In this document: positions 7,696-16,290 of the stretch, one piece after another | Layout: every line of letters starts with the position of its first letter | Numbering within the stretch: position 1 is the stretch's first letter | Source of the DNA: Bacteroides sp. MSB163 | GTDB lineage: Bacteria > Bacteroidota > Bacteroidia > Bacteroidales > Bacteroidaceae | Direction: 5' to 3' | DNA length: 64,000 nt | Assembly: GCF_036416795.1 (NCBI RefSeq) | Contig: NZ_CP143867.1 | Span: 3,526,001 to 3,590,000 of the forward strand | Made by a program: the position numbers and the translations under genes | Notes under the pieces: model-generated | The model's input: only the letters and a program-made list of their open reading frames with translations | Databases searched by the model: none | Told to the model about the DNA's origin: nothing

Positions 7696-10359
7696 ATGAG
7701 ACGAGCTACACAACTTTTCGGAATATGCTGGCTACTTTGTCTGCTTGCTGCCTGTGGAGAATCCCATTTCATGACCGATGCCTCGTATCGTTCGCGCGTG
7801 GAGCAGGACTTTCAGCAAAAGAAGGCTCTGATGCCGCAGGGAGAACTATTTACGATACTGGATGATGCTTCGCTGAGCACTTATGAGCAGGAAGCCTTGG
7901 AATTCTTTTATGCCTATATGCCACTGGCGGATATTACTGATTATCCTGGTGAATTTCACTTAATGAATATCCGCGCATCCCAGCGTGCCGCAGAGGAAAT
8001 GCCTTGGGGAAAGATCATTCCCGAAGATTTGTTCCGACATTTTGTACTTCCGGTGCGGGTGAACAACGAACAACTGGATAGTGCGCGGGTAGTGTTTTAT
8101 AAGGAGTTGAAAAATCGTGTGAAGTCCCTTTCTTTATACGATGCCATCCTGGAAGTGAACCATTGGTGTCATGAGAAAGCCGTCTATATGCCTTCCGATG
8201 CCCGTACCAGTTCACCACTGGCAACAGTGAATACTGCTTACGGGCGTTGTGGCGAAGAATCTACCTTGCTGGTGGCGGCACTTCGCTCGGTAGGTATTCC
8301 GGCACGGCAGGTTTATACACCACGATGGGCACATACGGACGATAACCATGCATGGGTGGAAGCCTGGGCAGATGGTAAATGGCATTTTCTGGGTGCTTGC
8401 GAACCGGAACCGGTACTGGATCTTGGTTGGTTCAATGCACCTGCCAGTCGCGGAATGTTGATGCATACAAAGGTTTTCGGACGTTATGAAGGAAAAGAAG
8501 AAGTAATGTCCGTTAACCCCACGTATACGGAAATCAATGTGATTGATAATTATGCGCCTACAGCGCAAGCCAAGGTTATGGTGAAAGATGAAGCGGGAAA
8601 TCCGGTTCCTGACGCCTGCGTGGAGTTCAAACTCTACAATTATGCGGAATTCTATACCGTAGCAACGAAACATACTGACGATAGTGGTCTGTGCGGACTG
8701 ACTGCAGGAAAAGGGGATATGCTTGTCTGGGCCTCCAAAGATGGCCGTTTCGGCTTCTCCAAACTTTCCTTTGGCAAGCAAGCGGAACTGACCGTAACCC
8801 TTGATAAGCAAGCGGGTGACAGCTTTACGGTAGATGTTGATATTGTGCCTCCCACAGAAAGTGCCAACTTGCCCGAAGTGACGCCGGAACAGCGGGCGGA
8901 AAATGACCGCAGACTGGCGATAGAAGACTCTATTCGTAATGCTTATGTCGGTAAGTTCATCTCGGAAGAGGCGGCACGCAACTTTGCGAGAGATTATAAG
9001 TTGGATCGGGATGCAGTAGCCAAGATTCTGGTTGCCGCCCGTGGAAATTACAGAGTAATTCGTGAGTTCATGACTCGTTTGCGTTCTGATAACTCCAGGA
9101 AAGGAGGAATAGACCTTTTGCAGCAGATTTCGGCAAAAGATCTTCGTGATGTTCGTTTGGATGTGTTGATAGATCACATGCAGTCTCGTGTGCGTACGAC
9201 GAATGCCGGATATTTCCGTAAATATGTGCGCAACCCGCGCGTAAGCAATGAAATGTTGACTCCGTATAAAACTTTCTTTGGTAAGGTGATTTCGAAAGAA
9301 GATGTTGAGGCTTATGTGGCAGAGCCTATGAAGATGGTTGCATGGGTGGCAAAGAACATTCAGGTGAACAAGGAATGTAATCTGGGGGCACCTCCTGTAT
9401 CTCCCGAAGGTGTGTGGAAAGCACGTTTGGCCGATGCCCACAGTCGCGATATCTTCTTCGTGGCCATGGCACGCAGCATGGGAGTTCCTGCACGCATTGA
9501 TGAGGTGACGGGTAAGGTACAGCTGATAACTGACGACGGAGCCATAGATGTGAACTTTGAAGCAGTCGGACAGGCACCTGCGCAGAAGGGCAGGCTTGCA
9601 GCTAAATATACACCGATTCAGTCACTGGATAATCCGAAATATTATTCTCATTTCACTATTTCCAAAGTAACTCCGCAAGGTAATTTGCAGTTGTTATCTT
9701 ATGATGAGGGTGACACAGACATGGGTGGCGGCGTTACATGGAGCAGTTTGCTGAAGGAGGGAACGTTTCTGGATGCCGGAGATTATATTCTGGTAACCGG
9801 TACCCGCCTGGCAAGTGGTGGTGTATTGGCGCAAATGACATCATTGAATGTGAAAGCAGGTGGACGTACAGAAACGAAACTGGTGATGCGTGAAAATAAA
9901 GATGAAGTACAGGTTATTGGAAACTTCAATTCGGAGAGCTTGTTCACAACATTGGAAGGCGGCAACAAGCAAAGTCTGCTTCAAGCCTGTGGCCGTGGAT
10001 ACTTCGTTGTCGGTATTCTTGGAGTGAATCAGGAACCTACAAACCATGCCTTACGGGATATCTCTGCTTTGAAAGCCGATCTGGAGAAATGGAGTAGAAA
10101 ACTTGTATTACTCTTCCCGAATCAGGAACAGGCCGGCAAATATCGTGCTGCTGACTTCCCCGGTTTACCTAATACTGTGATTTATGGAATCGACACAGAA
10201 GACATAGCCCAGCAGATTGTGAAGAATATGAAGCTGAAACGCAAAGATACATTGCCCATATTTATCATTGCCGATACTTTCAATCGCGTGGTATTTGTTT
10301 CACAGGGTTATACCATCGGCTTGGGTGAGCAGTTGGTGAAAACGGTGAAAGGACTATAA
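7696..10359 (+). CDS. Transglutaminase-like domain lipoprotein
   Basis: An 887-aa protein with a lipoprotein signal (CWLLCLLAACGES, lipid Cys near residue 20). The transglutaminase-like core (about residues 150-250) has the Cys in YGRCGEESTLLVAALRSVGIPAR, the His in DDNHAWVEAW and an Asp-bearing strand further on, consistent with a papain-like catalytic triad. Next comes an Ig/carboxypeptidase-regulatory-like domain (KVMVKDEAGNPVPDACVEFK), then a long alpha/beta region with a second DIFFVAMARSMGVPARIDEV segment resembling a degenerate transglutaminase unit lacking the Cys. The C-terminal 130 residues resemble a thioredoxin-like fold without a CxxC. It is probably a periplasmic peptide- or crosslink-processing enzyme of unknown substrate. 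Confidence 0.85.
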   Translation: MRRATQLFGICWLLCLLAACGESHFMTDASYRSRVEQDFQQKKALMPQGELFTILDDASLSTYEQEALEFFYAYMPLADITDYPGEFHLMNIRASQRAAEEMPWGKIIPEDLFRHFVLPVRVNNEQLDSARVVFYKELKNRVKSLSLYDAILEVNHWCHEKAVYMPSDARTSSPLATVNTAYGRCGEESTLLVAALRSVGIPARQVYTPRWAHTDDNHAWVEAWADGKWHFLGACEPEPVLDLGWFNAPASRGMLMHTKVFGRYEGKEEVMSVNPTYTEINVIDNYAPTAQAKVMVKDEAGNPVPDACVEFKLYNYAEFYTVATKHTDDSGLCGLTAGKGDMLVWASKDGRFGFSKLSFGKQAELTVTLDKQAGDSFTVDVDIVPPTESANLPEVTPEQRAENDRRLAIEDSIRNAYVGKFISEEAARNFARDYKLDRDAVAKILVAARGNYRVIREFMTRLRSDNSRKGGIDLLQQISAKDLRDVRLDVLIDHMQSRVRTTNAGYFRKYVRNPRVSNEMLTPYKTFFGKVISKEDVEAYVAEPMKMVAWVAKNIQVNKECNLGAPPVSPEGVWKARLADAHSRDIFFVAMARSMGVPARIDEVTGKVQLITDDGAIDVNFEAVGQAPAQKGRLAAKYTPIQSLDNPKYYSHFTISKVTPQGNLQLLSYDEGDTDMGGGVTWSSLLKEGTFLDAGDYILVTGTRLASGGVLAQMTSLNVKAGGRTETKLVMRENKDEVQVIGNFNSESLFTTLEGGNKQSLLQACGRGYFVVGILGVNQEPTNHALRDISALKADLEKWSRKLVLLFPNQEQAGKYRAADFPGLPNTVIYGIDTEDIAQQIVKNMKLKRKDTLPIFIIADTFNRVVFVSQGYTIGLGEQLVKTVKGL

Positions 10360-10386
10360 GAAAAGCGACAGTAGAGTGGGAGAGAC

Positions 10387-11357
10387 TTATTTGCAAGCCT
10401 CTTCCATTTTTTGTATCAGTTCGGGTGAAGATAAGTTTTCCACCTGGTTTGTCAAGAGAAAGCTGAAGTTATCCGCCAGCGCCTCTTCCGGATCGATGAT
10501 ATAGCCTGTATTGCGTCCCATCTTATCATAGAAATCACTGGCTTCTTCCACAGAATGAATGATTGCTTTTCCATTTTCCTCCATTGCTTTTCCTGAGTTC
10601 TTATCAATAGGCACAAGGCCGATATTAAGATATTGGAAAAAGTTCCCTCCTTCATAAGGCTTTGTAGCATAGATAATCATGCAGCAATCTTTCTTTTCAC
10701 TGTTGATGGTAAAAGTAGCATAACTGTCGTGGCGGATAACGTCCGGATTGGAGATGAACCGCTCTTTCAACTCTTCGGGAAATTCTATTTCCTTTGGAAG
10801 AATATTAAAACCGATGACACTGTACATCTTCTTACGGAAATCCGGATTGTTTCGGGTAAGGACGTGGAATGCTTCATGTGCCAGCAATTTGGTCGCATAT
10901 TCGGGATGTTCCAGCAACCTGTCGATAAGTACGATGTAGTATCTCGGGTATATCCTCCTGCGCCACCTTCTTCTTTTATCGTTGACTTTATCAATCTGAC
11001 TTTTTCCGGGAAGGGAAGCTTCAGTTCTTTTTCACGGATAATCTGATTGATGAATTGAGATGATTTCATAAGCAGAGCCGTTTCCTCGTCATTCCAATTA
11101 CGGGTCTGTGCACCGGCAAACTGCAAATATCCCTGTTTTCCGCCTTCGATACCAACAGTGTGTGAAGCCAAGTCAAATGAGCTCCATCTGCGGATATGCT
11201 CATCTTCTTTCTGAAGTAGGAGTGCGGCTTCTTCCTGTTTCAGGAAAGCAGGCGTAATGGTGTCGGAAGTAGAGTTTGGGGAGCTTTGGTTTTTAGCTTC
11301 ATGCGCACATGAAATGCTGAGGAGAGTTAATAAAGTGATTACACTTAATGCCTTCAT
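10387..11357 (-). pseudogene. Frameshifted zinc-metallopeptidase-like lipoprotein
   Basis: Two overlapping frames form one protein of about 320 aa broken by a frameshift near 10933-10945. The first part, from the ATG at 11357, has a lipoprotein signal (LLTLLSISCAHE) and a helical region ending GGAGGYTRDT. The second part continues in another frame as IVLIDRLLEHPEYATKLL and contains HEAFHV, an HExxH zinc-binding and catalytic motif, plus a later DPEEALADNF segment that could supply the third zinc ligand (Glu). The stop is at 10387. The gene follows cutC by 15 bases in the same direction. It may be a true pseudogene or a sequencing error, since both halves look well preserved. Confidence 0.7.
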
Positions 11358-11372
11358 ATTGATTGTTTTAAA

Positions 11373-12134
11373 TTAATTCTTAATTGGACCGGTCAACGCC
11401 TTTATTGTTTTTTTTACGCGTTCTGCGGTAGTGATGGGGCGACGATACTCTTCTATGTTCACAGTACCCCCCATCGAAACTGTTCCGTTTCGGTGCAGCA
11501 TCTTGCTTTCGATAGTCTCTCTTGCTGAGAAGTGAAACTCCCGGATACCGGTTTCCGTGGCGATGTGAGCGATATTATTTTCATTTACTCCGCAACCTGC
11601 CAGTAGGATAATACGCCCGTCTGCCTGCTGCTGCAATTTCTTTAATAAAGGGATGCCCTGTTCGGCCGTGGCCTGTGCACCGGAAGTAAGAATACGGTTA
11701 CAACCTAACTCTATGATTTGCTCCAGCGCTTCCTGCGGATTGCGGCATACATCGAAAGCACGATGGAACGTAACGGACATACCTTGTGATACTTCGATCA
11801 GCTGCCTCATTAAGGAAAGGTCTACATCTCCTTTAGCGGTAAGACAACCGAATACAACTCCGTCTGCTCCCAATCGGCGGGCGTTGTCGATATCCTTCAG
11901 CATAATGCGTTGCTCAATGGGGGAGTACAGAAAATCTCCGCCACGGGGACGGATGATGACGTGCAAAAGAGTCTTTGTTAAGGCTTCCCGGGCAATGACG
12001 ATATCTCCGTAAGATGGGGTAGTACCCCCTTCTGGTATTCCGGCGCATAGCTCCACCCGGTTTGCTCCCCCTGCCTGTGCGGCAAGGCAACTCTCTACGG
12101 AGTTGGCACAAACTTCAAATTGATATGGCTCCAT
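11373..12134 (-). CDS. cutC: CutC-family protein (copper homeostasis)
   Basis: A 253-aa TIM-barrel protein of the CutC family. Recognisable blocks are FEVCANSVESCLAAQAGGANRVELCAG at the N-terminus, HVIIRPRGGDF, GADGVVFGCLT, VTFHRAFDVC and ILTSGAQATAEQG. The start is the ATG at 12134 (MEPYQFEV); a TTG nine bases upstream is less likely. CutC was linked to copper tolerance in E. coli, but its enzymatic role is unsettled. A good promoter lies 34 bases upstream, and the metallopeptidase remnant follows closely, suggesting a two-gene unit. Confidence 0.93.
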   Translation of the reverse strand: MEPYQFEVCANSVESCLAAQAGGANRVELCAGIPEGGTTPSYGDIVIAREALTKTLLHVIIRPRGGDFLYSPIEQRIMLKDIDNARRLGADGVVFGCLTAKGDVDLSLMRQLIEVSQGMSVTFHRAFDVCRNPQEALEQIIELGCNRILTSGAQATAEQGIPLLKKLQQQADGRIILLAGCGVNENNIAHIATETGIREFHFSARETIESKMLHRNGTVSMGGTVNIEEYRRPITTAERVKKTIKALTGPIKN

Positions 12135-12167
12135 AATTGACAATCAGGATTACTTGGTTTGTGGATG

Positions 12168-12199
12168 CAAAAATAAGAAACAGTTTCGTGAATAACAAA
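12168..12199 (-). promoter_or_regulatory. Bacteroides-type promoter for cutC
   Basis: On the minus strand TTTG (12199-12196) and TATTTTTG (12175-12168) are separated by 20 bases, the optimal spacing. Confidence 0.6.
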
Positions 12200-12205
12200 G
12201 AAAAC

Positions 12206-12243
12206 AAAAAGAGGCAGGGATTTTTTGTTTCCCCACCTCTTTA
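12206..12243 (-). terminator. Intrinsic terminator after rny
   Basis: On the minus strand AAAGAGG-T-GGGG pairs with CCC-TG-CCTCTTT around an A-rich loop and runs into TTTTTGTTTT, 24 bases beyond the rny stop. Confidence 0.7.
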
Positions 12244-12266
12244 TCACTAATTTCAATCTTTACAAT

Positions 12267-13802
12267 TTATTTCGCATAACTTACTGCGCGTGTCTCACGG
12301 ATTACCGTGATCTTCACTTGTCCCGGATACGTCATCTCATCCTGTATCTTCTTCGCGATTTCACCGGAAAGGTTTTCAGTCTGCTTGTCGTCAATCTTAT
12401 CGGCACCAACGATTACGCGCAACTCACGACCTGCCTGGATAGCATACGTCTTTGTCACACCCGGATAGGCCATTGCCAACTGTTCCAGATCATTCAGACG
12501 CTTGATGTAAGCCTCAACAATTTCGCGGCGTGCCCCTGGACGTGCGCCTGAGATGGCATCACATACCTGTACGATAGGTGCCAGAAGGCTCGTCATCTCC
12601 ACTTCATCGTGGTGAGCGCCGATAGCGTTGCAGATATCCGGTTTTTCCTTGAATTTCTCAGCCAACTTCATACCATAGAGTGCATGAGGCAATTCCGGTT
12701 CCTCATCGGGCACTTTACCGATATCATGCAGCAATCCGGCACGTTTTGCTTTCTTCGGGTTTAGTCCCAGTTCCGATGCCATCACAGCACAGAGATTGGC
12801 CGTTTCGCGAGCATGTTGCAACAAGTTCTGACCATAAGAGGAGCGATATTTCATCTTACCGATAATACGAATCAGTTCGGGGTGCAAACCGTGGATACCG
12901 AGGTCAATCGTAGTACGTTTACCGGTTTCGATGATTTCTTCTTCCACTTGTTTGCGCACTTTGGACACAACTTCTTCGATACGTGCGGGGTGGATACGTC
13001 CGTCAGTTACCAACTGGTGCAAAGCCAGACGGGCAATCTCGCGGCGAACCGGGTCGAAAGCTGACAAAACGATTGCTTCCGGAGTATCATCCACAACGAT
13101 TTCAACACCTGTAGCTGCTTCCAGCGCACGGATATTGCGGCCTTCGCGACCAATGATGCGTCCTTTGATTTCATCCGATTCTATATGGAATACGGTAACT
13201 GAGTTTTCGATGGCAGTTTCCGTAGCCACACGCTGGATAGACTGTATCACGATGCGTTTGGCTTCTTTGCTTGCAGTCAACTTAGCATCGTCCATGATGT
13301 CGTTGATGAAGGACTGTGCCTGCGTTTTGGCTTCCTCTTTTAGAGATTCTACCATACGCTCTTTAGCTTCTTCGGCAGAGAGTCCGGAAATGGTTTCCAG
13401 TTTCTCAATTTCCTGCTGTTGCAGTTTGTCCAGTTCTTCTTTCTTCTTATCAATAATCACTAATTGGGCTTCCAGGTTTTCCTTCACCGCTTCGGCTTCC
13501 GCCTTCTTGCGCTGTATCTCTTCCTGGCGTTGGTTCAGCACCAATTCTCGTTGTTTCAACTTGTTTTCCGCTTGCTGAATTTTTTGGTTGCGGATTGCCA
13601 CTTCTTTCTCCAAGTCTGCTTTTTTGTTCAGGAACTTCTCCTTTACTTCGAGCAACTTATTCTTTTTAATCACTTCCGCTTCAGCCTCGGCTTCTTTCAG
13701 GATATTGTCATATTTGGACTTCAAACCATGCTTGAAGAACATGTACGACAGAAATCCACCGATAATGAAACAGGCAATGGATACTAGTATTGTTACTGTC
13801 AT
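12267..13802 (-). CDS. rny: Ribonuclease Y
   Basis: A 511-aa membrane-anchored endoribonuclease that starts mRNA decay. It shows an N-terminal membrane helix (MTVTILVSIACFIIGGFL), a long coiled coil (about residues 25-190), a KH RNA-binding domain with GRIIGREGRNIRALE, and an HD catalytic domain with HARETANLC and GLLHDIGKV, followed by the HHDEVE and ISGARPGARRE blocks. Length equals the usual 510-520 aa. The ATG at 13802 is preferred because the longer frame to 13871 runs through the hairpin after zapA. It lies downstream of the coiled-coil gene and zapA on the same strand, with a strong hairpin between. Confidence 0.96.
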   Translation of the reverse strand: MTVTILVSIACFIIGGFLSYMFFKHGLKSKYDNILKEAEAEAEVIKKNKLLEVKEKFLNKKADLEKEVAIRNQKIQQAENKLKQRELVLNQRQEEIQRKKAEAEAVKENLEAQLVIIDKKKEELDKLQQQEIEKLETISGLSAEEAKERMVESLKEEAKTQAQSFINDIMDDAKLTASKEAKRIVIQSIQRVATETAIENSVTVFHIESDEIKGRIIGREGRNIRALEAATGVEIVVDDTPEAIVLSAFDPVRREIARLALHQLVTDGRIHPARIEEVVSKVRKQVEEEIIETGKRTTIDLGIHGLHPELIRIIGKMKYRSSYGQNLLQHARETANLCAVMASELGLNPKKAKRAGLLHDIGKVPDEEPELPHALYGMKLAEKFKEKPDICNAIGAHHDEVEMTSLLAPIVQVCDAISGARPGARREIVEAYIKRLNDLEQLAMAYPGVTKTYAIQAGRELRVIVGADKIDDKQTENLSGEIAKKIQDEMTYPGQVKITVIRETRAVSYAK

Positions 13803-13823
13803 TTCAATTTGTTTTAAAATATA

Positions 13824-13885
13824 AATAAAAAACGCACTGTCGAAAAGTCGCCTCCGTTCTCTGGAGGTCACTTTTACACAGTGCG
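13824..13885 (-). terminator. Strong hairpin with T run between zapA and rny
   Basis: On the minus strand CGCACTGT pairs with ACAGTGCG, and AAAGT/ACTTT and CCTCC/GGAGG continue the stem to a seven-base loop; a T run follows. It fits an intrinsic terminator ending the zapA operon. In proteobacteria 6S RNA follows zapA, but this hairpin lacks the large central bubble of 6S RNA. Confidence 0.7.
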
Positions 13886-13941
13886 CGGGTTTTCTAATTC
13901 TTTTGCTGGCTCTGGTGTTTCAGGAAAAGGCTTCCGGACGT

Positions 13942-14232
13942 TTACAGTCCTTTAAAGTATGTTTCCAACACCTCTGTCAGTTCTTCTATCTTGTCGGCAT
14001 ACGGCCGAGTATCGTTTCGGTTTTTCATTTTCAGGTTCTCCAAGGCAAATTGATAGGCCACCATGGCTATAATCTTCTCAGGAGTTACATTCTGGTAATG
14101 TTCTCGATACGCATTGAGCCGTATATCCACCTGTTTGGCGGCTTCTCTTACCATTTCTTCCTCTTCACGCGGTATGGTGAGGGGATAGGTGGAGCCTGCC
14201 ATCTGTAGGTTTATCTTTATCTTATCGTTCAT
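13942..14232 (-). CDS. zapA: Cell division protein ZapA
   Basis: A 96-aa ZapA protein, which binds and bundles FtsZ filaments at the division ring. The N-terminal half carries the short beta segment INLQMAGSTYPLTIPREEEEMV and the Val-Arg-rich AAKQVDIRLNAYRE stretch, and the C-terminal half is the dimerising helix IIAMVAYQFALENLKMK. It lies 8 bases after the coiled-coil gene at 14241-14534 and shares its promoter. Confidence 0.9.
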   Translation of the reverse strand: MNDKIKINLQMAGSTYPLTIPREEEEMVREAAKQVDIRLNAYREHYQNVTPEKIIAMVAYQFALENLKMKNRNDTRPYADKIEELTEVLETYFKGL

Positions 14233-14240
14233 ACATCTTG

Positions 14241-14534
14241 TTATTCATTCAACAAAGCGATGCATTTATCGACTTCACGCACTAATTTGGACAATCGCAG
14301 TTTCGTCTCTTTTACGTCGCTGCCGTTAAGGCTGATTGTCATTGCTGTTTTTAGGTTTGTATAGTCGTCTTCCAAAGCTTTATATTCAGCATGTACTTGC
14401 TCGCATTCTTCTTGTTTAGTTTTCAGAAGTTGCTTTAGTTCAGCATTTTCGCGCCTCAATTCGTCATGTAAAAAGACTAAATGACGCAGTCTCGCTTCAA
14501 AGGTACTTAATCGCTTCTTTTCTTCGTCAGTCAT
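14241..14534 (-). CDS. Coiled-coil protein upstream of zapA (possible division partner)
   Basis: A 97-aa acidic protein, starting at the ATG at 14534 (MTDEEKKRLSTFEARLRHLV), with one continuous heptad-rich helix to about residue 70 and a short conserved C-terminal helix (KLRLSKLVREVDKCIALLNE). No named domain is recognised. It is transcribed just ahead of zapA and ends 8 bases before it, so a role as a ZapB-like or other FtsZ-ring partner is a reasonable guess but is inferred from position and the coiled coil only. Confidence 0.75.
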   Translation of the reverse strand: MTDEEKKRLSTFEARLRHLVFLHDELRRENAELKQLLKTKQEECEQVHAEYKALEDDYTNLKTAMTISLNGSDVKETKLRLSKLVREVDKCIALLNE

Positions 14535-14554
14535 TACTATACCAAAATTGTACA

Positions 14555-14584
14555 CAAAAATACAATTAACTTGGAGATTACAAA
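14555..14584 (-). promoter_or_regulatory. Bacteroides-type promoter for the coiled-coil/zapA operon
   Basis: On the minus strand TTTG (14584-14581) and TATTTTTG (14562-14555) are 18 bases apart and end 20 bases before the start at 14534. Confidence 0.6.
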
Positions 14585-14689
14585 AACTTTTCAGGGAAAA
14601 ATGTTGCCTGAGCATCGAAATAACATGAAAACGGCACTTATGCGGACTGAAAAGGGTTTGTTTGGCGGATGCCTAAAACTATTCCTATT

Positions 14690-14895
14690 CTTACAAGAAA
14701 CTAATCCCGGCACTGCGATGAACTAATATTTTTCTTGCATCTTATTATTCATACAACAGTTATAAAAGTTTTCTACAACAGTTATATTTCTTTCTTACAA
14801 CAGATATTGTAAGAAATAATAATAGATACTGTACTAATAATAAGATGCAAGAAAAATATTAGTTCATCGCAGTGCTGCGATTAGTTTCTTGTAAG
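14690..14895. repeat. Foldback element with 60-bp arms
   Basis: The arms at 14690-14749 and 14836-14895 are inverted copies with only two mismatches (near 14707-14709). The 86-bp centre contains a perfect 10-bp inverted repeat (TTTCTTACAA/TTGTAAGAAA, about 14792-14817) and repeated ACAACAGTTATA words. The right arm contains ATCGCAG/CTGCGAT. No ORF, no recombinase gene and no promoter is seen inside. It resembles a MITE-like or other structured repeat. Confidence 0.8.
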
Positions 14896-14958
14896 GTAAG
14901 AATTAGTTGGTTGTAATAGTCGAATTATTCGTCTCTATTAGGTGATGGTTTACTGAGT

Positions 14959-15053
14959 ATCTGTCATCCTGAGCTTGTCGAAGGATCTACTCTCTTAATA
15001 CAAAGCTGCACAAATAGGAGAAGAGATCCTTCGACAAGCTCAGGATGACAGAT
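14959..15053. repeat. Perfect 30-bp inverted repeat in intergenic DNA
   Basis: Arms at 14959-14988 and 15024-15053 are exact inverted copies containing TCATCCTGAGCTTGTCGAAG, with a 35-bp spacer. The rest of 14616-15254 holds no coding sequence apart from the promoter near 15166. Confidence 0.85.
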
Positions 15054-15165
15054 GGTATTGCTTAATCATTTATCTCATTCCTGAGCACTTATAAGTTAAC
15101 TCCTGAGTATTTGTACGTTCTCGAAAGCTTTCTTACTGCTTTCTATAAATTAATTTATAAAATAA

Positions 15166-15196
15166 TTTGGTTTATAAAATAAACTACTTATATTTG
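15166..15196 (+). promoter_or_regulatory. Bacteroides-type promoter for the 15.2-18.7 kb operon
   Basis: TTTG at 15166-15169 and TATATTTG at 15189-15196 are exactly 19 bases apart, and the first gene starts at 15255. Confidence 0.65.
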
Positions 15197-15254
15197 CAGT
15201 GGAGTTCGAGCCCGAAGTGTATGATTATTGTAGAATTTTAAATGGAGTACAGTT

Positions 15255-15638
15255 ATGAAAACAATTGGTTTTAAATGGATTGTATTGTCGGTTGTGAGCG
15301 TATGTGCGGTTTCTGTATCAGCACAGAGCGACTTGACGGTGAAAGTGAAGAACATCCGTTCGGCAAAAGGAAAGGTGATGATTGCTGCCGATAAAGGGCA
15401 ATATGCAATGGTAGATGTTACGGGTGATACGGCAACACTTGTATTAAAAGAGATGCCTGAAGGAAAATGCAAATTGTATGTGTATCACGATGAAAACGGC
15501 AATTATCAACTGGACCGGGAAGACGGAGTGCCGACGGAGAATTGTGCAATTGTAGATTTGGACATGACAGCTGAAGCAAAAACGATTGATGTAGAGTTGA
15601 AAGATGTGAGAGCCTTACAAAATAAGGCAAAAAAATAA
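15255..15638 (+). CDS. DUF2141-family secreted protein, first gene of membrane operon
   Basis: A 127-aa exported protein with a signal peptide (MKTIGFKWIVLSVVSVCAVS, cut before AQS) and a shortened DUF2141 domain (GKVMIAADKGQYAM, MPEGKCKLYVYHDENGNYQLD). Compared with the copy at 7229-7642 it lacks the closing GPPSYEKCSF motif and has a Lys-rich tail. It starts 59 bases after a strong promoter and is followed after 29 bases by the first of three paralogous membrane proteins, so it is probably the leading gene of that operon. Confidence 0.8.
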   Translation: MKTIGFKWIVLSVVSVCAVSVSAQSDLTVKVKNIRSAKGKVMIAADKGQYAMVDVTGDTATLVLKEMPEGKCKLYVYHDENGNYQLDREDGVPTENCAIVDLDMTAEAKTIDVELKDVRALQNKAKK

Positions 15639-15667
15639 TTTTAGGTATTAAAGAGAAAGACACTATT

Positions 15668-16270
15668 ATGAAAGACAAAAAAATGACTGAAAAAGAGAGT
15701 TTGGAGCTTATCACGCAGATGATACAGAATAGTAAGAAAAACCTTCGGTTGGGGAATGTGAATATACTCTTGTTGTGGGGGTATCTTTGTGCGATAACTG
15801 CGATTGTGGTTTATATCTTGATTCTGATAACTGGTAACCCGCTTTGGAATTGGGGCTGGTTGGCTATACCTGTTATTGGTTTTCCGGTGATGCGCTGGCT
15901 GAAGAAAAAGGAAGATAAACCGGTTTTGACTTATACGGATAAGGTTTTACTCGCTATTTGGAGCAATATAGGACAATATGGAATTGGTATTTCTATAATA
16001 GCTGCTCTCTATTTTAATTTCATGTTATTGTTGTTGCCTATAATTTTGATGCTGTGCTCATTGGGAGTCAGTATTACAGGAAGTATAATAAATGATTCAT
16101 GGATGAGAAATGCTGCTGGTTGTTCATTGACCATATCAGTAGTTATGATATCGCATATTTTGTTTAATCCGCCTGAACTCAACTTTATGTATCCTGCTTT
16201 TGCTGTTTGTTTTATTATTATGTTGATTATTCCCGGACATCGATTGAATAGAAAACACACAAAAGAATAA
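15668..16270 (+). CDS. Tandem paralogous membrane protein 1
   Basis: A 200-aa protein with a conserved cytoplasmic N-terminus (MTEKESLELITQMIQN at residues 6-21) followed by LLLWGYLC and four to five hydrophobic segments, ending IMLIIPGHRLNRK. The same N-terminal motif, the LLWGY turn and the terminal IIPGHxLN motif recur in the next two paralogs, so the three arose by tandem duplication. No named function is recognised. It sits after the DUF2141 gene in the operon closed by a winged-helix regulator at 18441. Confidence 0.75.
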   Translation: MKDKKMTEKESLELITQMIQNSKKNLRLGNVNILLLWGYLCAITAIVVYILILITGNPLWNWGWLAIPVIGFPVMRWLKKKEDKPVLTYTDKVLLAIWSNIGQYGIGISIIAALYFNFMLLLLPIILMLCSLGVSITGSIINDSWMRNAAGCSLTISVVMISHILFNPPELNFMYPAFAVCFIIMLIIPGHRLNRKHTKE

Positions 16271-16290
16271 TTGCATTAAATCAATAAGTT

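Noticed and set aside
8212..9441. 409-aa minus-strand ORF inside the transglutaminase lipoprotein
   Set aside because: The plus-strand frame has a lipobox and catalytic motifs; the antisense frame is a codon-bias shadow rich in His and Cys.
13803..13941. 6S RNA downstream of zapA
   Set aside because: The position fits the proteobacterial layout, but the 53-base hairpin is closed and followed by a T run with only small internal loops; 6S RNA needs a large central bubble and more length.
14690..14895. Invertible promoter switch
   Set aside because: No TAnnTTTG box with a -33 partner lies in the centre and no recombinase gene is adjacent.
16009..16260. Minus-strand ORF inside paralog 1
   Set aside because: It is a shadow of a conserved membrane protein with clear paralogs.
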